Of a DNA stretch of 64,000 nt, positions 33,559 through 46,700 are shown in pieces. The position numbers and the translations under genes were made by a program. The stretch's first letter is position 1. The number at the start of each line of letters is the position of its first letter. The DNA lies in contig NC_092346.1 in the NCBI RefSeq assembly GCF_963676685.1, positions 30,331,133 through 30,395,132 on the forward strand, given 5' to 3'. The notes below the pieces were generated by a model. The model made no database searches. It worked only from the letters and a program-made list of their open reading frames with translations, and was not told the DNA's origin. This DNA is from Mytilus edulis (taxonomy: Eukaryota; Mollusca; Bivalvia; Mytilida; Mytilidae).

Positions 33559-34311
33559 ATGCGTCCTTTTGCGCCACAACTATTTTCTCCAATGCTACGT
33601 TTGCGCCAACTGTTTTGAAATAACATGGTACATCATTTGTGCCAAAAATAAAGCATACGACTGCACCAATTAGAAGAAATATTACTTCCCTCCTCCCTTA
33701 ATTGGGACTTAATTGGAACAGCAGCAGTTTACACTGCAAATATTTATTTCTGAAACATACTTTTTTTCTTACTGCCCCTGCATGGGTACTTCACAGTTTA
33801 ATGTATGTAGTAGCTTGTATCTTCACTTTATTGCCCAAAAAGACAATACACTGAAGGATGAAATGCATAAAACAGTTAATCATTCCTGCTCCATGACTGG
33901 TGTATATGTCTTGCGTTAGATAGAGTTTCAGCCCATACGGATGGTGGGAACAAAGCACTGTGTCATCAACATATGTGGCTAAAACATAATCAGCAAAAGC
34001 TTCTATTTTCTTCTCTTTTTGGCATATTTTGTATTAAATATTCAGCAAAGCATTAAGTTTTCTTCTCTCTCTGTACATTGACAGTCTGGGTGCATTTCAA
34101 GTCATTTCTCTCCAGATGTTCATCTTCATTGTGAAATTTCCGAACATATGATACTTTTTAAGCCAAAAATAAGAGTTTATGATAGATATGTGTACAGGTA
34201 AATTGGCGCAAACGAGTTCCGAATATTGGCGCAATTGATACATTTGGAAAACAAAATTTGGCGCAAATCGGATACCCCTGAAAAACAGTAATTGGCGCAA
34301 AAGGACTGCTG
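33559..34311. mobile_element. Inverted-repeat element with multiple subterminal TTGGCGCAAA motifs
   Basis: The left end GCGTCCTTTTGCGCCA and right end TGGCGCAAAAGGACTGC are inverted. TGCGCCA-like words recur several times inside the left 110 bp and TTGGCGCAA four times inside the right 120 bp in the opposite orientation. The centre (about 33680-34195) is unrelated AT-rich sequence without a recognised protein. Confidence 0.6.
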
Positions 34312-34319
34312 CCGATTCA

Positions 34320-35779
34320 TTTGACCATAATTCAGTAGGCCTATTCTAAAGCTACAAAAAAATGTACTTGCTGAAAAAAAGCATGTTTCAATCTGCAAAA
34401 ACTCTGATGGTAACTTGGTTTGGGAAGATTTTACTGTATTTCAACATACGATTATAAAATACTATTCATATGTTAAAGGGGTCAAACTTTTAAATTATGA
34501 TATTTTGTTCACTGAATCATTAGTTAAAGTGAAATAGTGAAATAACAATTCGCTTTTAGCAGTCAGTATGATTCCATTTTGTCAAAATAAGCTAAGAAAC
34601 ATTGATGATGAATTATTTACTTGCAAGTGAATATTTCGACCTGGCTGAATCGGTATGTATGTGAACTTCAATTTAGCTAGCTAGAGATGGATAACGCATG
34701 CATAGTGCGTGTAAAGTTATTTCAAGGAAAAGAATGTCAACATTGAAAGGTAAACCAAGGTAAATCATTTGCTTGACTTATTCGATCCACAAAATTAGCA
34801 TTCATATAAAGGTAAAAACGATGATTAATATGTACTATTTTTAATCTATAAATTGAAATCAAACAGACCCAGAAAAAACCAATGGTACGATTTCGATATC
34901 TATTAATATTTATATTTATGTTTATATCGCTTATATGGTCATCAGTGGTTGTCAGAGGTCAACATGATAGTTAATTAGATGGTATCTAGATAAAAAAAAA
35001 AACAAACAAAAAAACGATGTGGCATTTTGAAATTTTCCATTGACACATTTTGAAATTTTCCATTGACACATTTTGAAATTTTCCATTGACACATGTTCAT
35101 CGGATTTTCTAGAATGTAAGAAAACTTAGAATACAATTGTCAATGAACCTGTATACTTGTTCCAGCTAACAGAAGTTCGGAAGCATGACAGGAACGGGCC
35201 CCCTCTTATGCATTCAGTGGCACTGGGCCCCATGCACTTATAAAATGTCTGGATCCGCCACTGTCTAGCACTTTTAACGCAAATTGGAGTGTAACTTGAA
35301 TTTATAGCACAGACCTATTCCAAATTCATTCTGTATTTACATTCAGATTCGACACCATTACGCCACATATTTTATATTGTAAGAATGTCATATATTGTTC
35401 ATATTTTATTTTGTGTTTTCAATACAACGGTTGTTTTGGATGATAAAAGTTATTATTTGTTTTCACTTGTACCATGATGTGTATGTATCTTCAAGTTGTT
35501 TCACAATGACCAACGATTGGTTTAATGAAAAATGCGGAAGATGTCCGAGGGAGAATAAAATCTTTGAAGACGGAGAGAGCCCTACAAAATCTACAATCTT
35601 CTAACATACTGAGCAACACGAACTCCTCCAAAACAGCTATATTGGTATTCGATCTCAGGTAATCCAGAAAGGTAAGCAAATCCTGCCCCACATGTGATCA
35701 TGCAACCGGTCGAATCCTTCATGTTCTCACTTTAAGATGAACAAAGTTTGAATGTTCGTAATTGAAGGATTAATTGGTA
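34320..35779. other. Gene-free DNA with a 23-bp tandem repeat and a MITE fragment
   Basis: ACATTTTGAAATTTTCCATTG plus AC repeats three times at about 35026-35095 with a 23-bp period. At 35190-35263 lies a 5'-truncated CAGTGGCGGATCC element ending CTGGATCCGCCACTG. No exon was recognised. Confidence 0.5.
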
Positions 35780-37126
35780 ATTTGACATAAATAGTGCTTC
35801 TGAAGTTCAGAAAAATCGATCTCAATAGGATATCTGACTTAACTGGTTCTTCTGGGAAATATATAGTTCCGATTAGGAATTCTGACATAAAGCTTCGATG
35901 AACTTGAATCGATCTCGACAGGATATCTGACATAACTGGTGCTTTATAGTGAAATCGATCACAATAGGAATATCTGACATAACTAGTGCCTCAGGGAAAT
36001 ATATCTCAATAGGAAATCTGATGTAACAGGTGCTTCAGGGAAATATACTTCAATATGATATCTGACATAACTGATGTTTAAGGGAAATTAATATCGATAG
36101 GACATCTGACATAAGTGGTGCTTTAGTGCAATCAATCTTGATCGGATATATGAAATATGTCTGGTGCTTCAGGGAAACGATCTCATTAGGATATCTGACA
36201 TATTTTTTTCTTTCTTCTCACGAATAGTTCGATATCTGACATAACTGATAACTGACATAATCTATGTTTCAGAGAAATCGAGTTCAATAGGATATCTGAC
36301 ATGATTGGTGCATAAGGGGAATGGATCGCAATACTATATTTGACGTTACTGGTGATTCAGGGAAATATATCTCACTGGGATATCTAACATAAATGGTGCA
36401 TCAAGGTAATCGATCTCACTTTGATATCTGTCATGATTGGTGCTTCAGTAAAATCAATCTCAAAAGGAAATCTTACATAAATGATGCTTGAAGGAAATGA
36501 TCTCACAAGGATATCTGATATAATTTGTGTTTCAGAGAAATCGAGCTCAATAGGATATCTGACATGATTGGCAGGTAAATCGATCTCAATACTATATTTG
36601 ACATAACTGGTGATTCGGGGAAATATATCTCACTAGGATATAAGACATAAATGGTGCATCAAGGTAGTTGCAATTGATCTCACTAGGATATCTGACATGA
36701 TTGGTGATTCAGGAAAATCGATCTCATTAGGAAATATGACATAAATGATCCCACAAGGATATCTGATATAATCTTTGTTTCAGAGAAGTCGATCTCACTG
36801 GGATGTATGGCATAAACGATGCTTTGAAAAGGACACATCTCACAATGACATCTGATATAATTGATATTTTAGAGAAATCGATCTCAAAGGGATATCTGAC
36901 GTAGATGGTGATTCAGTGAAATCCATATCAATTTTATGTTTGACATAACTGGTGCTTTAGAGAAATCAATCTCCCTGGGATATCTGACATAAATGATGTT
37001 TCAGGGCAATCGATCATGATCGAGTATCTGACATAAATGGGTTTTTTTCCCAGGAAAATATATCTCAGTAGGATGTATGGCATAACTGATTCTTCAGGGA
37101 AATCGATGCCACAAAGATATCTGATA

Positions 37127-37561
37127 AAGAATCATTTTGATAACAGCGTAAAATTCATAAGACAATTTCAGTATTTTCTTTGCGCGCTCAGGTTTTAAAT
37201 TTATTGGGTCAGATTAGGTAGACGTTCGTCTGTAACACCTACTTGTCAGCCATTTAAACTGGGGGGAAGGGGTCGCCAATAATTCTAAACGCCTAAATCA
37301 AATCAAACGAAAAACTAGCATAGAACAAGACCTTGTGTGTTGATTTAAATGTTGGGTACTTAAACTTTTTTTTTCTTCTCGTGCACCTGCATGTACCTTA
37401 CTCTTTTATTCTATTTAAATCGTCATTGGAAGTCCTCTGGCAGTGGTCGTAAAATCACTGTTATCGTTAGCCTATGATAAACAAGTTAAACTGGGTTAAT
37501 GATTCAGTATAACTACCTACATAGTATTGCGGTTGTCCATGCTGTTATGAAAATGATTCTA
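37127..37561. mobile_element. TIR element inserted in the 44-bp minisatellite
   Basis: Left AGAATCATTTTGATAACAG and right CTGTTATGAAAATGATTCT are inverted repeats. The minisatellite phrase resumes on either side (CTGATAA / AAATGGTGCTTCAG). No protein is encoded. Confidence 0.7.
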
Positions 37562-37648
37562 AATGGTGCTTCAGAGAAATCGATCTCAATAGGATATCTG
37601 ACATAACTGGTTCTTCGTGGAAATAGTTATCATTAGGATTCTGACATG

Positions 37649-37802
37649 CAGTGGCGGATCCAAGGGGGGGGGGGGGGGTTCCGGGGGTGCGCACCCCCCT
37701 TTATTTTTGCCGATCAATGCATTTGTATCGGGACATATGTTTTGCACCCCCCTTTGCCCTGGGTTAGCACCCCCCTTTCGAAAATTCCTGCATCCGCCCC
37801 TG
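37649..37802. mobile_element. Short CAGTGGCGGATCC MITE (154 bp) in the minisatellite
   Basis: Ends CAGTGGCGGATCC and GCATCCGCCCCTG are inverted repeats. The flanks carry ACATG on both sides (37644-37648 and 37803-37807). It has a G-run near its left end and CACCCCCCTTT repeats. Relatives are at 35190-35263 and 56879-57020. Confidence 0.75.
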
Positions 37803-38589
37803 ACATGATTGGTGTTTCAGAGAAATCGATCTCAATAGGATATCTGACATACATGCATGGTGCTTCAGTGAAATCCATATCAATTTTATGTTTGACATAA
37901 CTGGTGCTTTAGGGAAATAGTCTCACTAGGATATCTGACATAGGTGGTGCATCAGGGAAATCGATCTCAATAGGATATGTGACATAAATAGTGCTTCACG
38001 GAAATGTATCTCAATAAAATGTATGACATAGGTGGTGCATCAGGGAAATCGATCTCAGGATATGTGACATAAATAGTGCTTCAGGGAAATGTATCTCAAT
38101 AAAATGTATGACACAGGTGGTGTATCAGGGAAATCGATCTCAGGATACCTGACGTAAATGGTGCTTCAGTGAAATCGATATCAATTTGACATATCTGGTG
38201 CTCTAGGGAAATAGATCTCACTAGGATATAAGACATAGGTGGTGCATCAGGGAAATCGATCTCAATAGGATATGTGACATAAATAGTGCTTCAGGGAAAT
38301 ATATCTCAATGAAATGTATGACATAACTGGTGCTTCAGAGAAATCGATCTTAATAGGATATCTGCCATATAAATGGTTCTGCGGGGAAAAAATAGTTCTC
38401 ATTGGGAATTCTGACATATTGGGGCTTTGGGGAAATCGATCAAATTTATAGGACATCTGACATAACTGGTCTTTCAGGGGAAATCGATCTCACTAGAACC
38501 GATATATAACATAAATGATGCTTCAGGAAAAATCGATCTTACTTGGATATCTGACATAATTGTTTCTTCGTACTTTATTTTGGGCTTTT

Positions 38590-38695
38590 TAATTTGTTTG
38601 ATTCGAACGTCACTGAAGAGTCTTTTGTAGACGAAACGTCCGTCTGAGGCAAATACAAAATTTCAATCCTGGTATCTATAATGAGTTTATTTAAA
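38590..38695 (+). repeat. Dispersed repeat (TTTTGTAGACGAAACGTCCG)
   Basis: Matches 11088-11195: GAGTCTTTTGTAGACGAAA, then CCTGGTATCTATAATGAGTT. Confidence 0.6.
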
Positions 38696-38758
38696 GGGTA
38701 ATATAATTCATAAACTGTATTTTACCTCGAAGAATTTTCTCAAAATATTCCTCTCCCC

Positions 38759-40192
38759 CTTTTGAGCTCACCTGGCCATGGCCCAATGGTCCAAGTGAGC
38801 TCTTATCATCACTTGGCGTCTGTCGTCCGTCGTCCATAAATTTTTACAAAAATATTCTCCTTTGAAACTACTGGGGCCAAATTTAACCAAACTTGGTCAC
38901 AATCTGCATTGGAGTATACATGCATGGTATATATGAAGATGGTCGCCGTGGCTAAGAATAGAACGTATGGGTAACGGTAGATTTTGGTCTATATCTCTGA
39001 ATCCAAAGCATTTAGAGCAAATCTGACATGGTATAAAATTGTGTATCAGGTTAGAACCTATCTGTCGTAAAATTTCAGACGAATCAGACTAGCTGTTGTT
39101 GGATTGATACCCTTGGTAATTTTAAGGACTGTGTGAAAAATTGAAGTATCTGGTAATTATCTTGAATATTATTATAGATAGAGATAAGCTGTAAACAGCA
39201 ATTCATTCAATAATGTTCAGCAAAGTAAGATCTACAAATAAGTCAGCATGACCAAAATGGTCAATTGGTCCCATAAGGAGTTCTGTCCTTTAAGGTCAAA
39301 TTTAACAATTTTTCTTCTCCTGAAACAACTGAGACAATTTTTTATCCCAAACTTGGCCACAATAAGCATTAGGGTATCTATCTTAAAGAATGTGACCAAT
39401 AAAACCTGCTTGCCAAACAACATGGTAGACATGGCTAAAAATATAACATAAGGAGAATAAAGTTTTTGACTTCGATATCTCTAAAACTAGTAAAGCAAAA
39501 GTATATCGGTTGCATTATTTCATGCATCAATAGTCCATTTGCCAATTACCAATTTGCTTCTGTTATAAAGGTGTTATGGGTGTCTTTCTACATCTTGGTT
39601 TTGTGAAAAAAACAGATTCTAAGGTCCAGATTTTCAATCAAAATAGAAAAATTTGATGCAGGAATGCCGATAACTAATGTGAATTTTCATTCAAAAGAAC
39701 AAATCAATAAGAATATATTTTATGAAAATTAATATTTTTACAAGTGTATGTTATTTTGGTTGATTTTTAATTTATTTTTAAATTAGCATTTAAGGGGATA
39801 TGTAGCTCTGAAACAATGCATTTTCTGAAGGAATCTATATATACATGGAATTTTCATATGTAGTATTTTAGCCGAAAAAAACGTACGGTGACCCTATACC
39901 TTTTCTTTTGATATTCTCAAAGACTTGTATTAAAGTATCTTTTCGAAATTTATATTACAATTCTATCATTTAGTTTAGTTTCAACTTATTTTCCTTTATA
40001 ATCCATACAAAATATGCCATTTTGTCACAACCTGAAGCTTGAGAAATGCACGGTGGCCTATCTTTTTTTTTTTAAACATATATCAATATATATTACGTTT
40101 TGGTAAAAAAAATAAACAAATTCTATCATTTATATTTTAGACTCCCATATGAAAATATCAGGTGAGCGACACAGGATTCTTGGAGCCTCTAG
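38759..40192 (+). mobile_element. AGCTCACCTGG-family tandem-core element, copy 1
   Basis: Begins TTTGAGCTCACCTGGCC and ends CAGGTGAGCGACACAGG then GGAGCCTCTAG. A GTCCGTCGTCC tract lies inside the left end, followed by roughly 460-500-bp units (CTACTGGGGCCAAATTTAAC, AGATAAGCTGTAAACAGC). It is diverged, with extra AT-rich sequence at about 39640-40130. Confidence 0.7.
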
Positions 40193-40294
40193 TTTTATAT
40201 GCATTGATCTGTTGTTACTTCCCTTGAACAATTTCTTGTCTTAGAGGTCGATTTAGTGTGCAAATGGGAAATTTACATACCTTGTCAATCGTTC

Positions 40295-40792
40295 ATTTCG
40301 TGACCAATCAGATAGTTTGTTTCATTTATAGACTCCGCCCAAATTGTACTTTTTTCCTTCGAAATTTTCGAAGACACTACGGTTTTACCCTTGTTTTTTT
40401 GTTTTATGTTATGTTTAAAGACATATTATCGCAACCATTAGTTAAATAAATTACTTAACTTTCATCGTCAAACAGATTTTCGGATCAAAGAAGAGATAAA
40501 GTGGTAGAAAAACGATCGTTTTCTCCCCCCTCTCTCGGTCGGCGCGAAGTTCACATTGTGCTGTTTCACGCTACAATCAAATGACCTCGTTGTCAGACGG
40601 AGATCGAAGACCTAGCAGTCTTAAGCATAATAATTAGTTTTCAAAGTTTACATGTGTTAATTTTAGCTGACATTTTATGACACATCGAATGAAGATTCTG
40701 TCACAGCATGCAGAAAGCTATTTTGTGTCTTATTTAACAGTTTCAACAAAAATTTCTTTGTGATTCCCTCCAAAAAATTTCAACAGTTCAAG
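40295..40792 (+). promoter_or_regulatory. Presumed BAZ1A promoter and 5' UTR
   Basis: A CCAAT box (GACCAATCAG, 40302-40311) and a GC-box-like CTCCGCCC (40333-40340) lie about 450-490 bp upstream of the ATG. The sequence to 40600 is less AT-rich than its surroundings (CTCTCTCGGTCGGCGCGAAG). TSS position is unknown. Confidence 0.4.
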
Positions 40793-43700
40793 ATGCCGCT
40801 ATTACGAAAACAGCCATTTCACAGACAACCAGTACCAAGTTCCCTTCAGCCTGATGACGATGTATTTCATTGTAAGCTGACAAATGAAATCTTCAAAGAT
40901 TATGAGTAAGTTTATTTTCTTAGCCCTGATGTTCGGTGAACATTATTAATCTAATGTATGAAAATGTGATTTAGTTTTCTGTCGGCCATTTTGTATCCTT
41001 CCTATATATAAATTTACACTAAATAACAGAAATATGTTCCTCAAAAATATTTTGTTTGTTTGTTTGGTAATTTATATCATTATGAAATGTGTTTTCCTCT
41101 AGCTTCTACAAGAATGAACTACTGAATGTGTATATGGGTCAATTAATTTGGTTAATCTATTCTGATAAATATGCATATTTGTTATATACAAACCTACATC
41201 AACCTGGAATTCTATCTTTTAATATACTTAAGCATGTGTGAAGGATTCTGAGAATACAAAATGTATTCCCATGCAAGTACTCAATCCATGTTGAAGTCGT
41301 TTAGTATTACTGCTTTTCAAGGTAGTCAGCTCCGCTGTATCCACAGAAAGATATCATCTATTGGTGGACAAGTGCTGTTTTATATTTAAGAACAGAATCA
41401 TAAGTTTTTTCTTAGAAATGATACTGTCATTTCGTAATCTTTCTAAGCATATCTGCATACAACAATAGAATACAACTTTTGAAGCCCCCCTCTCTATCAC
41501 TATCAGGAATAGGGGTTTAGTAATAGCTCTAAGTATGTATTTGCATAGTACTTTGTAAATGGTATTTACATCAAGGCTAAGATGTAAAGGTGCGTTTGAT
41601 TAATAATTCATCTGGTTGCTTACGGTAAGCCTCTGGATGCTTTAGATAAGCATTTTGAATTTGTTTGGTTGCAAAATTAGCCTGTCTACAAGCTGAGATA
41701 CAAGATACTTTTTATATAAAATGGATTTTCAAAGAAAAATCTTGTTGGACTCTTTTTTGTCAACAGTTTTATAAGGCCAAATAAAAATATATGTGTGGTT
41801 CCAGTAACCCGACCGACCCTAGTTAAAACCCCTCGACACTAGAACTTTTTTTTTTCATTTCTGAAAAATATATTTTCAAATGATCAAATTTTGAGGATTG
41901 TGAATTAAAATGATTAAATTCATAGATTTCTGTCACAGTGATCTGGAAGGTTTTTTTCCCTATAGGCCCAAGGCCCCTCAAAAATAAATTCAATGGGCCA
42001 TTTTTAAAAATAATGGGCCTTGTTGTCAAATGAGTGGGCCATTTAAATTGACTTCTGTAAACAAAAAAAAGTATCAGTATATTTTGGCAAAGAGGTGTAC
42101 ATGTTGGTACATTTACTTACCTTTATGATTTTAAATAAAATCATGGATATTGTTCCTGTGATTTTGTAATTTCAATTTCAATGAATATACAATAACTTCT
42201 TCAAACCCGAACAATATTTAAGTTAACCTTTATTTACAATGTTTAAACTGGTACTGTTGCCTTGTTCATGTCCATGGTTGTTTTTTTGTACATTAAATTT
42301 GGGTCTTCGTCGATACCATACTTATTTCAGAGGACATTTCAGGCATTTCCTCTGCATTTCTTGTATTATTATAACTTCATCACGGTGACAAGAATAACAG
42401 TATAGAGTACCATTAATTTATAGCACAAAACAACAAATCGCTGAAGTCATGATTACAAAATGTCAAAACGTACCAAAGACCATAAAATGACAAGGACAGT
42501 TAAACGTCTTTTATGGAGACAAACACTATATTCCTAAAAAGTCTTTGGGGTTCTTCAATCGAAATAATAGCAAGCTAAACTTAATGAGATTATTTTTAGA
42601 GTTAAATCTCGTCTGTACTAGCCAAATTTCACAAATTTAAAGTTGTTTATAAAAAAAATATATCATGAATAATGGTTAATTACGTTTTTTCGGGTTATCA
42701 GTTAGATCACATGGTCTTATTTTTACAATAGGAAAATACCCGATACATGAAACTGCCTGGTTTTATTATCATAGGGAAACACCCGAGACGTCCCAAAAAT
42801 ATATAGGTGCTCCTATTATTGGAGGAACATTACACTGTTATGTACACACGCATGGCGGCACGGAACACGATCGGAAATCCAATTGATGATATCGAAGCGT
42901 TTCAAAACGTAGTGAAAAATATCGTGCGCCACGTTGGCGCTTACATTTGTCACTGTATGTGCCATTTCTTGTCAATAGGCGCAGGGCGCACGTCCTTCCC
43001 GATCACTGCTGTCATCTGAATTTCCATCACAAGTATCTGTTATGGCTAAAATGCAAGAATTCATAACAGAATGCAACAAAATTAACTAAAAACGTATCAT
43101 GACTGTTTATTTTACAACCAAACATGTAAAAATGGTGGACTTCCGGTTGGGGTGTGTATAATACCAGAAACAATTTCGGTAAACACACAAATTTTCCGGA
43201 TTTTGACATTCAAAAAAAAAATATTACAAAAAATAAAAAAAATTGCAGACCTACCGAGCCTATTTTTTAACAGTATGTAACTGGAACCACACATATAATT
43301 TGATTTGGCCTAAGATCTGATGAAGATTTTTTTTTCGCCAGTACAATTTATGAACTAAGAAACTTTAAAAGTTTGTAAGCGTTCCGTGGAACTCAGTGTG
43401 TTGCCTACTTTTGCTGTTTATCTCAGGCTCAACAAAAATGAGGAAAAAAATAATAAAAATATTCCTCTCCATAGTATCTTTTGATTGTAAGAAGCTTCTG
43501 TCCAAGTTTGGTAAAAATCCAGGATAGTTAATTAATCTAATAAATGTTTTAAAAACTGCAGACGTATGTAACATGTGTAATGTTTTCTGGCAGAAATTCC
43601 ATTTATAAGTATTAGCTGCTGCAGCCGACGGACTGTAGGATCGCTATGTCTTTCTTTTTCGACATAAGTCGAAGGCTTGACAAAAATGTTTAAATAATGA

Positions 43701-46700
43701 TTGAAAATGTAGATTTCTCCCCAGCTTTCCAAAATGTGTAAGACAGTTGAACAAGTCCTATAATTATATTGTCTGGTAGGAATATTTTTTTCCCCCAAGA
43801 CACCTTCAAACAACAGTTGTGATGTCATCTGTAAACTAATGTTTGTGATAATGCTAGAATTTAAACATTTTTTGAGCATGTGATGAACTATGTTTTATGT
43901 GTTGCCAACAATAGTACTGCAACTTCTGAAATATTTATCTTTGTGTGTTGATAGACATCTTGATAGATGCTACTCAAAGATTATGATGGCTTTGATCCTT
44001 TTACAAATTATAAGTTGTTTTTGATTAAAATATTAAAATTTGATTTCATTCAATTACGAATCTGATATGCACATCCAATAATGATAATACTTCTGTAAAT
44101 TGATTATAATTTTATGTCTTATTGGCCAAGGTTACCACTTGGTCAAGTATTGATCATAAATGATAATTAATGTTCAAAAGGATAATCCCATCAAATGCTT
44201 CCTAAGGTCACAGATTAAATTGTCAGACTTAGATTGAGGATTAGGTCAAAAAATTTACAGTATTGTTCAGAGTTTAACCTTGTTAAAACTGTATATGTCT
44301 ACATGCATCTACTAATCACAACGATAACTATTTGGATCAGAGGTCAATTTGACTGTCGATGAATTCTGTTAAGTTAGCAAAAATGTAAAAAAAATCGTTT
44401 TTTCAACAGATAGGTCAAAAATCCTAAAAACGTTGTTAACAGAAAATTTATTAAACAGCTTTGTCAACCTTCTGTTCATAAGACTTTTAATGATGTACAA
44501 GTACATATACGTCGCACCATAAACAGTGATTAGAAGTTCAAGGTTGAAAAGTACATTTGTAATCGATACAATTTATACTTCATAATATTATAAATACTAC
44601 ATATATTTGATAGCGTTATAAAGATTCCTTCTACAGTATCTTTAAGTTTGTTTCTCTGATATATTTAATTTACAGGACATATATTTGCATGCGCCTATAA
44701 ACAATGATAAATATAAACTGTATTTGGTAGAAAATAAGGTAGTTTTATCGGTCTTTTGTTGAAGTCTGTAATACTACATTTATATTGAAAATTTGATAAT
44801 GACAAAATGACACTATTAAAGTCCATTCAAAAGTTAATTGTTTTTGTCAAAATGATTTTATTTGACCTTGAACAATGAAGGACTTTGTCATTTCATTTCC
44901 AATAGCTACAGTTTACAACATGTACAAAAAAATTATTCTGAAATATAAAGGCATGCAATGGCATGTGTTTTAGTCCAACTTTTATCTTAAAAATAGATAT
45001 GATTAAAGGATTGCATAATTTTTACTGCACCAATTTTGTCAACACACTCAAAGGGTCCCACAGTATGTAAGATTAGATTTGAACGTGATGTAATGGCTTC
45101 ATGAAATTTGCATTTAAAAGATATGTACAGATAGAAGTTTTTTGAAGAGTTACTGTTCTTTGACAGTTTTCAGGCTCAACCAGAGGTCCACGAGCCCAGG
45201 CTCGTAAAGTGGCTGTTTGGACTGTGAAAATCACCTCTGAAGTTATTCTCTACAACCAGGCAATCAGAATCTTGACTATAATCGTCCCCCCAAAAAAAAT
45301 GTGATTTAAAAGTAAATCCTGAAAATAGCTTTGAGATTAGAAATGATCATTTATTTCAAAACAAAGTGTCCACTCGACCTTTAGATGAAAAAAGCATGAA
45401 ATTCAGTGTATCCAAATCTCTCTCAATGACTCATTTGACTGACCGACAAAATGTCAGACAAAAAGTTGTTTGGTCAGACACAGTGTTCTCCCCAGGCCGT
45501 TTTAGGGTTGCGCTTTTCAGCGCTATTATTATTTCCCGCTGTCCTATTGCACTGACCGCAGCGCTATCCAATGCAAGCGTGTTGCTTTATTTTTTTCGTA
45601 ATTTTCAAATTACCCGCTTATTTTTCACTTTGGATCATGTGATCGACTGGTTGACTATTTCTAAATGAATTATTTCCATTGTATTAAGTAACTCCCCGGG
45701 ACCAGTCTATTAAATTTTACAAAATGGCAACTTTGAACAATCAAAATAAACAAAGATTTCAACATAGACATCAATTTTTAACCGGATTTTTGTGACAAAA
45801 ATGTCGGTTATTGATTTGGGGATGTACGGCGGGCGGGCGGTCGGTCGGGCGGGCGGTCGGGCGGGCGGGAATCAAATGTTGTCCGTGCATTAACTCATGA
45901 ACCGTTCAACCGAAGCTTTTAAAATTTTAATATGTTGTTACTGACTACTAAGTGAAGGTCAAGTTCAATAATGGTGATTTTGACTTTTACCGTTCAGGAG
46001 TTATGGTTCTTGAAAGATTGAAAAATGGAGTTTCCAGTCGTGTCCGTGCATTAACTCATGAACCGTTCAACCAAAGCTTTTAAAATTTTAATATGTTGTT
46101 ACTGACAACTAAATGAAGGTCAAGTTCAATAATGGCGAGTTTGACTTTTACCGTTCAGGAGTTATGGTTCTTGAAAGATTGAAAAATGGAGTTTCCAGTC
46201 ATGTCCGTGCATTAACTCAGGAACCGTTCAACCAAAGCTTTTAAAATTTTAATATGTTGTTACTGACAACTAAATGAAGGTCAAGTTCAATAATGGCGAT
46301 TTTGATTTTTACCGTTCAGGAGTTATGGTTCTTGAAAGATTGAAAAATGGTGTTTCGAGTCGTGTCGGTGCATTTTCTCATGAACCATTCAACCAAAGCT
46401 TTTGAAATTTTTATATGTTGTTACTGATGACAAAATAGAGGTCAAGTTCAATAATGACGATTTTGACTTTTACCGTTCAGGAGTTGTGGTTCTTGAAAGA
46501 TCGTAAAATGGCGTTTCCATTCACGTTGTTGCATTTACTCATGAACCATTCAATCTAAGCTTTTCAAATTTTAATATGTTGATACTGATGACAAAATGGA
46601 GGTCAAATTTGATATTGACGATTTTAACTTTCACATTCATCAGTAATGGTTCTTGTGATATTGCCAGGACACAAATAAATGTTAATAAATCCGGTTTGCT

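Larger units (their letters stand above)
35780..38575. repeat. 44-bp minisatellite array, ~2.8 kb, with two nested insertions
   Basis: The consensus joins GATATCTGACATAACTGGTG with CTTCAGGGAAATCGATCTCA and ATAG, a 44-bp period. It is repeated tens of times with many substitutions and small indels. A TIR element (about 37127-37561) and a short CAGTGGCGG element (37649-37802) have inserted into it. Since 44 is not a multiple of three and stops are frequent, the array is not coding. It lies upstream of both MDH1 and BAZ1A. Confidence 0.9.

Noticed and set aside
35780-38575. CRISPR-like array
   Set aside because: The repeat is a continuous, diverged 44-bp minisatellite without unique spacers, in a eukaryotic genome.
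42807-43019. 70-codon ORF in a locally GC-richer patch
   Set aside because: Lies inside the 1.5-kb GGCCAAAT element. It could be a remnant of a transposase but matches nothing I recognise, so it was not called as a gene.
43532-43879. 115-codon minus-strand ORF in BAZ1A intron 1
   Set aside because: No domain, no splice context and ordinary AT-rich composition. It is judged to be chance.
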